15,601 bases of DNA from JANOBJ01 sp031411575. Lineage in GTDB: Bacteria; Pseudomonadota; Gammaproteobacteria; Burkholderiales; Burkholderiaceae_C. This document shows, in pieces, positions 7,300-13,010 of this stretch (the first letter of the stretch is position 1; each line of letters begins with the position of its first letter). A program made the translations under genes and the position numbers. The stretch spans positions 1 through 15,601 of the forward strand of contig JANOBJ010000344.1 in NCBI GenBank assembly GCA_031411575.1. Direction: 5' to 3'. The notes under the pieces are model-generated. The model had not been told where the DNA came from. It did not search any database and saw only the letters and a program-made list of their open reading frames with translations.

Positions 7300-7347
7300 A
7301 TTCAGACTGGACATGCCAGCGCATCGTTCAGGCCGCCCGTAGCAGCG

Positions 7348-7608
7348 TCAGCGGAACCACTCGGGCCAGCCGACATGTCGGGCGGGCCACAGGCGAGCCG
7401 GCGTATCGCAGTCATCAAACACCATCCCCGGGTGCAGGGTCACGCTGGGCTGTTCGCTGCGGCGCGGGAACTTCCAGCGGTCTACCTCCACGCTGTGCCC
7501 GCCTTTGCCCGAATGGTGCGAGGTGGTGCGCGCCACCGGACTGAAGGCCGAGTGAATCCGGTGGACCGCGATCCTGCGGCTGCCTTCACTTGGTGCCGGT
7601 GACTTCAA
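7348..7608 (-). CDS. Possible small ORF downstream of the OmpA gene
   Basis: This frame of up to 86 codons runs from a TTG overlapping the last bases of the OmpA gene to TGA at 7348. The later two thirds look protein-like, with GGHSVEVDRWKFPRR, VTLHPGMVFDDCD and a Trp-rich end ARHVGWPEWFR, and nearly all codons end in G or C as in neighbouring genes. Against it, no start has a properly spaced ribosome binding site; GTG at the residue after FSP is another option. It could be a translationally coupled small protein or the remnant of a longer gene. No family is recognised. The rest of the 7240-7585 gap holds only the hairpin repeat. Confidence 0.35.
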   Translation of the reverse strand: MKSPAPSEGSRRIAVHRIHSAFSPVARTTSHHSGKGGHSVEVDRWKFPRRSEQPSVTLHPGMVFDDCDTPARLWPARHVGWPEWFR

Positions 7609-8740
7609 CTTCCACGCGGCGGTCTGGCTGCAGGCAGGCGATCAATGGCGGCGTTGGCTTGCTGCCTTTGCACTCGCCGGGTTTGGTCACGGGATTCGCA
7701 CCGTTCACGCCCTTGGCCGCAATCTTGGCCGAGGGAATGGCGGCCGATTCCATCAGGTAGCTCTTGACGGCATCCGCGCGGCGGGCGGACAGCTTCAGGT
7801 TGTAGGCATTCGAGCCGATCCGGTCGGTGTGGCCGGTGACGGTGATGACGTCAAACGAGGCCCCCCGCAAGCCGGCTGCCAGCTTGTCGAGCTCCTGCTT
7901 GCCCGCGGGCTTCAGGGTCGCCTGGTCAAAGTCAAATAGCGAATCGGCCGAGAAAGTCACTTTGGTGGGCGGCGGCGGGGGAGGTGGCGGCGGTGGTGGT
8001 GGTGGGGCCGGAGGAGGCGGGGGCGGCGGCGGTGCCGGGGCCGCGGCCACGGGTTCATAGACCACGGCCCGTGTCATGGGGGCTTGTGATTTCGCGCCGA
8101 AGCGGTAAACCAGACCCAGTGACACCAGATCGACATCGCCCTTGTTGCCGACCGCATCGTTGATGCGGTAGCGCTCGATCTCGGCGCGCAGGCCCAGCGA
8201 CTCGGTGAACGCGTACTGAACGCCCAGGCCGTACTTGACGTTGGCGGCGCGCTTGCTGGGATTGGGGTTGGTCACGTTGACGGCGCCGGTTCCCACGAAC
8301 GTGTCGCGGGCGTTGGCGTAGGCCACGCCGACCCGGCCAAACGCGGAGAACCGCTCGGTCATCGGGAGGATGCCCACGAGGTCGAGGTTTAGGCCGTTGA
8401 CCTTGATATCGCCCCGGAGCGCGCCCGCCGGGACCGTGGTCGAGGTGAAGCCGAACTTGCCCAGATCAAAGTAGCCGCCTTCGATGGCAAAGTTGCGGTT
8501 CAGCTGGTAGCCACCGAAGATCTTGTAGCCGGTGGAGTTGTCGCGGTCAACGATCGACGTGGTGGTGAGGCCTGCGCCCACCAGGCCGCTGGTGATTCGC
8601 GCGTCGTCGATGGTCGCGCTGGAGCGGCCGATATTGGCCCCGCCATACCAGCCCGAATCGTCCGCGGCAGCGGCCCATGGGCTGGCTACCGCTGCGAGCG
8701 TGGCCAGGCCCAGCGCACCCGAGGTCTTGATGAATCTCAT
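7586..8740 (-). CDS. OmpA-family outer membrane protein
   Basis: This 384-aa protein has a signal peptide (cleavage near AAA/D, 26-27), an eight-strand-type OmpA beta-barrel (about 28-215, starting GWYGGANIG and closing LGLVYRFG), a polyproline hinge (about 235-258), and a C-terminal OmpA peptidoglycan-binding domain (about 260-384). That domain shows FDFDQATLKPAG, TGHTDRIGS with Asp306, and LSARRADAV with Arg320/321, the residues that hold diaminopimelate in this family. Cys357 and Cys369 precede PDRRVEVEV and match the disulfide pair of E. coli OmpA. The ATG has GGAGA eight bases before it. It follows the ice-binding lipoprotein gene by 37 bases on the same strand, so the two are probably co-transcribed. 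The barrel should sit in the outer membrane and the C-terminal domain in the periplasm. Confidence 0.95.
   Translation of the reverse strand: MRFIKTSGALGLATLAAVASPWAAAADDSGWYGGANIGRSSATIDDARITSGLVGAGLTTTSIVDRDNSTGYKIFGGYQLNRNFAIEGGYFDLGKFGFTSTTVPAGALRGDIKVNGLNLDLVGILPMTERFSAFGRVGVAYANARDTFVGTGAVNVTNPNPSKRAANVKYGLGVQYAFTESLGLRAEIERYRINDAVGNKGDVDLVSLGLVYRFGAKSQAPMTRAVVYEPVAAAPAPPPPPPPPAPPPPPPPPPPPPPTKVTFSADSLFDFDQATLKPAGKQELDKLAAGLRGASFDVITVTGHTDRIGSNAYNLKLSARRADAVKSYLMESAAIPSAKIAAKGVNGANPVTKPGECKGSKPTPPLIACLQPDRRVEVEVTGTK
7967..8038 (-). repeat. Low-complexity polyproline codon tract in ompA
   Basis: About 24 codons, nearly all Pro with two Ala, encode the hinge between barrel and peptidoglycan-binding domain. 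On the + strand the tract is a dense series of GGN and GGGG runs, making it prone to replication slippage and to G-quadruplex formation. Confidence 0.85.
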
Positions 8741-8777
8741 GTGTGTTCTCCAGAAAGGTTGAATGCCGCTGCGTGGC

Positions 8778-9731
8778 TTACTGCGCAGGCACGGTGATGA
8801 CGGTGTTCACCATCGTCACCGACGCGCCGAGGGACAAGGCCCTGCCGGTCAGCGTGGTGGCGGCAGCGTTGCCGGCCGTGGAGAACGAAACACCCGCCTG
8901 CGAGAGGATGGTCCCGACCATCGTTCCGCCGCCGCCCGCGTTGATGGTGGCGGCACTGCCCACTTGCCAATAGACGTTTTTGGGCAGGGCACCGTTGGCC
9001 AGGATGATGCTTTGGGGCGCTGCGGCACCCGGCCCGCCCACGGTGAGCGTGGTCGCCATCTGGAACACCCACACCGCGTTCGCGTTGCCCTGCGCGTCCA
9101 GCGTAAGGTTGCCGCCTTCGATCTTGAACGAACCCGCTGCCGCCGTGTACACGCCGGGCGCCAGCGTGAGGTTGGCCAGGTTACCGGCGCCCGGGTTGGG
9201 GCCGGCAGGCTGGGCGACCAGCGCGTTGTACGCCGCCAGCGCCTCGGCAAGCGCGTTGGTGGCGGTGGTGCAGGAGGCTGCATTCACACCCGCAGAGGTA
9301 GGCCCGGTGGTCGAATTGGTGCAGGTGTAGATCTTGCCGGTGACGTTGCCGACGTTCACACCTGGTGATTCGGTGTAAACATCCGACGGCGCCGAATCAT
9401 GGAAGCCGGTGATGGACGAGTTGGCGGTGGCGATGGTCCCGATATCGGCCGTGTTGCCACCGCTGCCGGTGATCACCGTCTGATTGCCGGTGTTGGTCAT
9501 GCCGGCCGAACCGCCAAGAATCCCGAACCGGGCCAACAAGGCGCCCGATCCAAACGAGGGGGCGGTTGCTGGCGGGGCAGTCACGCCAATCACGCCCGTG
9601 CTCCCCGCGCCGGTGCCCGTTCCCGTGCCCAAAATCGGGTCACGGCCGCCGCCGCATCCCGCTACCAGTGTGGTCAGCAGTACGGCGGCCAACCAGGGCA
9701 GTGCGCCGCCAGGGGTAGCAAAGGTTTTCAT
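8778..9731 (-). CDS. DUF3494 ice-binding family lipoprotein
   Basis: This 317-aa protein has a lipoprotein signal ending LVAGC (lipidated Cys26), a short Gly/Thr linker, and a DUF3494 ice-binding beta-solenoid from about 60 to 317. Family landmarks are LLARFGILGGSAGMTNTGN (65-83), a DIGT turn, SSITGFHD, APGVYTAAAGSFKIEGG (191-207), LTLDAQGNANAVWVFQM (209-225), NVYWQVGSAATI (252-263), GTMVGTILSQAGVSF (269-283) and TTLTGRALSLGASVTM (292-307). Members bind ice crystal faces and inhibit recrystallisation. Cys137 and Cys154 in the inserted loop could form a disulfide. The ATG at 9731 has AAGGAA just upstream; a longer in-frame ATG at 9890 lacks signal-peptide character. Lipidation suggests attachment to a membrane, probably the outer one, and the OmpA gene follows directly. 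Ice binding itself is inferred from family. Confidence 0.9.
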   Translation of the reverse strand: MKTFATPGGALPWLAAVLLTTLVAGCGGGRDPILGTGTGTGAGSTGVIGVTAPPATAPSFGSGALLARFGILGGSAGMTNTGNQTVITGSGGNTADIGTIATANSSITGFHDSAPSDVYTESPGVNVGNVTGKIYTCTNSTTGPTSAGVNAASCTTATNALAEALAAYNALVAQPAGPNPGAGNLANLTLAPGVYTAAAGSFKIEGGNLTLDAQGNANAVWVFQMATTLTVGGPGAAAPQSIILANGALPKNVYWQVGSAATINAGGGGTMVGTILSQAGVSFSTAGNAAATTLTGRALSLGASVTMVNTVITVPAQ

Positions 9732-9813
9732 GTCGCGTTCCTTGTAGAAGCGTGATCCTTCAGCCCGCTGTGCGATCAACCGATCCCATATCGGTGTGCA
9801 CAGGGGGCCGTTC

Positions 9814-9829
9814 GCGCAATCATTTGCGC
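9814..9829. promoter_or_regulatory. Inverted repeat, possible operator of the ice-binding/OmpA pair
   Basis: GCGCAA and TTGCGC flank a four-base spacer; the right arm extends to the self-complementary TTGCGCAA. It lies about 83 bases before the ATG of the ice-binding gene. The form suits a dimeric regulator site, but no regulator gene is adjacent. Confidence 0.3.
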
Positions 9830-9981
9830 AAGGAAGCGCTGGTCTCAGTGTTGCCCTCGGGCGAGACAGCGTCCGTGCGTCAGGCAACATAGGCAGGGGG
9901 ATTTGTTGGTAGCGTGTGGTGTGTGCGTCACAGCGCCAACGAATCGGGGTGTGGCTGTAGGTAGAAAGCCCACAACCCGCT

Positions 9982-10000
9982 GGTCCGCCTGATGCGGACC
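9982..10000 (-). terminator. Perfect 7-bp hairpin downstream of the SGNH hydrolase gene
   Basis: GGTCCGC (9982-9988) pairs with GCGGACC (9994-10000) over a five-base loop, 37 bases past the stop of the SGNH gene. The minus-strand sequence after it is not a T-run, so termination is likely but weakly supported. Confidence 0.4.
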
Positions 10001-10006
10001 TGGACA

Positions 10007-10023
10007 GCTATCAATTAAATAGC
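10007..10023 (-). repeat. Dispersed intergenic hairpin repeat, copy 4
   Basis: GCTAT-CAATTAA-ATAGC, 17 bases with perfect five-base arms, ends 13 bases from the stop of the SGNH gene. It has the same length and arms as copies 1 and 3 but lacks the TGGTCATAGTTT flank. Orientation cannot be fixed from the near-symmetric core; minus is assigned only because it follows a minus-strand gene. Confidence 0.75.
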
Positions 10024-10036
10024 GTCAAAAGACCGG

Positions 10037-10882
10037 TCAGATCACACCCTTGATGGTGTCGCGCCAGACGGTCGCCAGCTTGCGCCAGCCCACCTTGTTG
10101 GGGTGAATCTCGTTGAGCCAGTCACCGTTGTTGCCTGCCGTGTCGGCGCGCGCCAGCACGCCATCGGTGGGCACCACATGCAGGCTGGGGCGGCCCTGGG
10201 CCCAGCCGGCAATGGTGGTTTGCAGGTCGTCGAAGATGCGCGCGGTCAGGCCGGCCCACAGCGCTTCGGGAATGTGGTTCTTGGTGTACGCCTCGAACAA
10301 CCAGGCGCGACCACCCCTGAAAGCCGGCGCATTGCGCGCGGTGGGCGTGTCGTAGTTGTTCAGGAACATGGGCACGTCCAAGTGGCGGCTGGCCTGCACC
10401 GTGTCGTACAGCTTGGTGAAATTCGGATCGAGGTACTGCGCCACCAACGTGGTCAGCGCGTCCAGGTGGATGCAGTCCACCTGCGACGCGGGCGGCGGCA
10501 GTCCCAGCATGTTCTTCAGGATGCCCTGGCCGGGATCGGGTTCGCGCGCGGCGTCGATGAAGTCGTTGCCGCCGGCGCTCAGCAGGATCGCATCGAACTT
10601 CCAGTTGAATGCGGTGGTGATCCACTGGAGGAACCGGTCGTTCAGGCATTCGCCGATGCGGCGCATGGTGTCGCCAAACATCGCCAGGTTGATGATCAGC
10701 ACGTCGTCGCCGCCGGCCGACATGGCGTCGGCCAGGTACACCGGCAGCGAGGCGCTGGTCGCCGAGCTGCGGTCCATCCACGAGTCGCCCTCCACCAGAA
10801 AGCGGTAGGCAAACTGCTCGGGCGCAAGACCCTGCTCCAGGTAGCGGTCGAACTCGTCGCCGTAGATCACGGTGGATGACAT
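10037..10882 (-). CDS. SGNH/GDSL-type hydrolase, cytoplasmic
   Basis: This 281-aa protein shows the four SGNH blocks: GDSW with nucleophile Ser34, NLAMFGDT with Gly70, AGGND with Asn106, and NEIHPNKVGW with His260. SGNH enzymes cleave ester bonds of lipids, acetylated sugars or other small esters. The usual block V is DxxH; here the residue three before His is Asn257, and Asp254 lies three further upstream. Variants reading NEIHP are familiar to me from this type of protein. No signal peptide or membrane segment is present, so a cytoplasmic site is likely and the substrate is unknown. The start at 10882 has GGGAGAAGG upstream; a longer in-frame ATG at 10942 is less likely. The DUF938 gene ends 75 bases upstream on the same strand. 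Confidence 0.85.
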   Translation of the reverse strand: MSSTVIYGDEFDRYLEQGLAPEQFAYRFLVEGDSWMDRSSATSASLPVYLADAMSAGGDDVLIINLAMFGDTMRRIGECLNDRFLQWITTAFNWKFDAILLSAGGNDFIDAAREPDPGQGILKNMLGLPPPASQVDCIHLDALTTLVAQYLDPNFTKLYDTVQASRHLDVPMFLNNYDTPTARNAPAFRGGRAWLFEAYTKNHIPEALWAGLTARIFDDLQTTIAGWAQGRPSLHVVPTDGVLARADTAGNNGDWLNEIHPNKVGWRKLATVWRDTIKGVI

Positions 10883-10957
10883 GGCCTTCTCCCGTTGGGC
10901 AATCTGGCTGGCAGTATGGCAACTTCCTGGACCAGCCGCCACACGGGAATTCGGGTT

Positions 10958-11593
10958 TTATTCACCCTGCCGGGCAAATACCAGCAGCAGGTTGTTGGCC
11001 GGCATCGCGTGCCGCGCGCGCAGGGCCAGCCCCGCGCGCTGCGCCTCGACCGACACGTCTTCCAGCCGCCGGATGCCCCAGTCCGGGTTCTGCGCGCGCA
11101 GGCTGTGGTCGAACGCCAGGTTGCCATGCGAGGTCGCCACGCGATCCTCCAGATACGGGCCGTAGGTGATCAGCAAGCCGCCCGGTGCCAGGTGCTGTGC
11201 GGCGCCCCGCATCAGCGCGGCGCAAGTCGGCCAGGGCGCGATGTGCAGCATGTTGGCGCAGTAGATCGCGTCAAACGGTTCGGTGAAGACGGCGGGCGCC
11301 GTTGCTGGAGATGAGGGCCAGGTCGTTGCCATCACGTCCAGCCGCAACGGCGTGCGCACATTGGCCAGGGCAGCCTGCGCGGTCCAGGCGTGGATCGCGG
11401 GCAGGGCGTCCGCATCGGCGTCGCTCGGTTGCCAGATCCAGCCGGGAAGCCCGGCCGCAAACCAGGCGGCATGCTGGCCGGTGCCCGAGGCAATCTCAAC
11501 AGCGGTGCCATGCGCAGGCAGCACCTGGCGCAGCCTATCCAGGATAGGTTGCTTGTTGCGGTCGGCGGCGGGGCTGAAGGGCGTGGTGGTCAT
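10958..11593 (-). CDS. DUF938 family SAM-dependent methyltransferase-like protein
   Basis: This 211-aa protein matches DUF938, a class I methyltransferase-like family. It begins with the family hallmark FSPAADRNKQPIL (6-18), followed by motif I VEIASGTGQHAAWFA (32-46), an acidic residue after strand 2 (QPSDAD, 55-60), DAIYCANMLHIAPW as the motif IV-like segment, and HLAPGGLLITYGPY. It should bind S-adenosylmethionine in the cytoplasm; the methyl acceptor is unknown. The ATG at 11593 is chosen because family members start just before FSPA; another ATG twelve codons upstream is possible, and neither has a strong ribosome binding site. The SGNH hydrolase gene follows after 75 bases, so the two may be co-transcribed. 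Confidence 0.9.
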   Translation of the reverse strand: MTTTPFSPAADRNKQPILDRLRQVLPAHGTAVEIASGTGQHAAWFAAGLPGWIWQPSDADADALPAIHAWTAQAALANVRTPLRLDVMATTWPSSPATAPAVFTEPFDAIYCANMLHIAPWPTCAALMRGAAQHLAPGGLLITYGPYLEDRVATSHGNLAFDHSLRAQNPDWGIRRLEDVSVEAQRAGLALRARHAMPANNLLLVFARQGE

Positions 11594-11685
11594 CAGGCTT
11601 GTTCGCCAAGGGGTTGAGTGTGGGTGCATTGCGCCACATGTTGTGTCAGGGGTAAACCTGCGGTAAACGCGCTTTCAGACTACAC

Positions 11686-11701
11686 GGCGTTGACAAACGC
11701 C
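11686..11701 (+). promoter_or_regulatory. Candidate -35 (TTGACA) inside an inverted repeat
   Basis: GGCGTT-GACA-AACGCC is a perfect inverted repeat with six-base arms, and TTGACA (11690-11695) lies within it, identical to the sigma-70 -35 consensus. No good -10 box is found at the right distance, and the next start codon is about 175 bases away, so promoter status is unproven. Confidence 0.3.
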
Positions 11702-11868
11702 AGCGAACAATGGGTTTCCTGACACATCAGTGCCTGAAGAATGTTCCCAACGAGAGGCCGCGTTTCAGGAGCAACTCTACTCGCCGGTGCAGGACCATGG
11801 ACATTCCGTTCAGCCTTCCGCGCAGGACTTGTCGAGTTGGTGGTCAGTCATCCTATTTGGAGATACTC

Positions 11869-12474
11869 ATGAAATCGAAACTGTTAACGGCTTCCTTGCT
11901 GGCTTCCGCCCTGTTCGCTGGCCTGGCCCTCGCCCCGGCGATGGCGCAGCAGTCGACCAACACGCCCGGCGTGGACCGTGCCCAGCAAGCCATCAGCGCG
12001 CGCATCCAGCAGGGTCTGGCGTCCGGGCAGATCACACCCTCAGAGGCGCAGGCGCTGTACCGGCGCGAGCGGGAAATCCAGGCGCGCGAAAACTACTACA
12101 AGTCCAACGGTGTTGCCACCCAGCAGGAGCGCCAGCAGCTCCGGGCCGACCTCGATGGCCTGAGTGCCGACGTGGAGCGGATGATTGCGAACCGCAACGT
12201 CGTGGGTCAACCCTCCACCAGCACGCCCGGCATTGACAACCGCGAGCAGCAGATCAGCAACCGCATTGATGAAGGTGTGCGCTCCGGCCGCATCTCGCAG
12301 CGCGAAGCACGCAAGTTGCACCGCCGGGAACGCGAGATTGAGCGGCACGAAGCCAGCTTCAAGGCCGATGGTGTCGTGACCCAGCAAGAGCGTCGCCAGC
12401 TTCGCAACGAGCTGTCTGCGTTGCGCGATGACGTGGAACGGTTGATGCGCAATGAGCGCCGTGGGCGCGGATAA
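11869..12474 (+). CDS. Secreted protein with two tandem helical modules
   Basis: This 201-aa protein has a clear signal peptide (cleavage near AMA/Q, 26-27). The mature part is two tandem copies of one module, about 29-109 and 116-196, offset by 87 residues and roughly half identical. Each copy reads ST-x-TPG-(V/I)-D, a helix with RI-x-x-G-x-x-SG-x-I, then RREREI, a short loop (KSNGVATQQER or KADGVVTQQER) and a helix ending DVER. The loop followed by QQER-x-QL resembles an EF-hand-like or related helix-loop-helix, and proteins with one such module containing ADGVVT are familiar to me as conserved hypothetical proteins of betaproteobacteria. GGAG lies nine bases before the ATG; in-frame upstream starts lack signal-peptide character. 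Charged and helical, probably periplasmic; function unknown. Confidence 0.82.
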   Translation: MKSKLLTASLLASALFAGLALAPAMAQQSTNTPGVDRAQQAISARIQQGLASGQITPSEAQALYRREREIQARENYYKSNGVATQQERQQLRADLDGLSADVERMIANRNVVGQPSTSTPGIDNREQQISNRIDEGVRSGRISQREARKLHRREREIERHEASFKADGVVTQQERRQLRNELSALRDDVERLMRNERRGRG

Positions 12475-12498
12475 ACCTGCGCGATTCTGATCGCCAGA

Positions 12499-12533
12499 CT
12501 GCCGCTCGCCCGCTCAATCCGGGCGGGCGGCAG
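12499..12533. terminator. 14-bp hairpin between convergent genes
   Basis: CTGCCGCTCGCCCG (12499-12512) pairs with CGGGCGGGCGGCAG (12520-12533) with one T-G pair and a seven-base loop. It spans the end of the minus-strand TerB-family gene and follows the + strand secreted-protein gene by 24 bases. No T-run is present, but its position suits a shared terminator. Confidence 0.55.
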
Positions 12534-12981
12534 CCTTGGCGTGCAGTTTGGCGGCGATGTACTCACCGTGCGTCACGTGCAGCAGGCCGGCTACCTTGCT
12601 GATCAGGTGGTTCTCGTGGGTGTCCAGGTGGGCATCGGCGTACGCCACCTGCCACATCGCCTCGACGATCGCGATTTTCTGCGGGTGCGTGAAATGCTCG
12701 TTGATGCGATTGGTGAAGCGGTGAAAGTCGTACGCGCGCTCGCCTTCGCCCTGCGCCAGCTCCACCAGCCGCGCCAGCTCGTCATCGGCCAGATCGAAGG
12801 TGGCCTTGAGCGCCGCCACCACGGCCGAGCGCTCTGCCACGCTGATGGCAGGGTCGGCGCGCATCACCTCCACCAGCAAAACGGCGGTGGCCAGTTGTAC
12901 GGCGTGCATGCCATCGGCGGGCGTGGGCTCGCTGGCCGGGGCGGTGAAGGTATCGAACAGGTCTTTGAGTGTGCGCAGCAT
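12514..12981 (-). CDS. TerB-family tellurite-resistance-like protein
   Basis: This 155-aa protein matches the TerB-like family (COG4103 type), compact helical proteins. The body runs from about 25: HAVQLATAVLLVEVMRAD (26-43), SVAERSAVVAALKATFDL (47-64), FHRFTNRINEHFTHPQKIAIVEAMWQVAYADAHLDTHENHLISKVAGLLHV (86-136). The acidic and His residues around YADAHLDTHENH correspond to the second, possibly metal-binding, repeat of TerB. A tellurite role is not implied for lone homologs like this one, which has no other ter genes nearby. The N-terminal approximately 25 residues are a Pro/Ala-rich linker after a short helix. The flavin monooxygenase gene ends 29 bases upstream on the same strand, suggesting an operon. 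No clear ribosome binding site is seen. Confidence 0.88.
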   Translation of the reverse strand: MLRTLKDLFDTFTAPASEPTPADGMHAVQLATAVLLVEVMRADPAISVAERSAVVAALKATFDLADDELARLVELAQGEGERAYDFHRFTNRINEHFTHPQKIAIVEAMWQVAYADAHLDTHENHLISKVAGLLHVTHGEYIAAKLHAKAAARPD

Positions 12982-13010
12982 GGCAAAACAGGCGAGGGTT
13001 GCAAACGGGG

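Larger units (their letters stand above)
9732..10036. other. Intergenic region upstream of the ice-binding gene
   Basis: This gap of about 300 bases contains no convincing gene. It holds an inverted repeat GCGCAA-TCAT-TTGCGC (9814-9829), a hairpin at 9982-10000 and copy 4 of the hairpin repeat. The left part must carry the promoter of the ice-binding/OmpA pair; I could not assign -35 and -10 boxes with confidence. Confidence 0.6.

Noticed and set aside
7827..8060. + strand frame with a long poly-Gly stretch
   Set aside because: It is the complement of the polyproline hinge of the OmpA gene, not a glycine-rich protein.
2684..10023. The four AT-rich hairpins considered as a CRISPR array or as intrinsic terminators
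   Set aside because: They are kilobases apart with no regular spacing or spacers, and none is followed by a T-run.
10103..10879. Antisense frame of about 258 codons opposite the SGNH hydrolase
   Set aside because: Shadow of a gene with all SGNH blocks in place; composition is Val/Gly/His/Arg-rich as expected for a reverse-complement frame.
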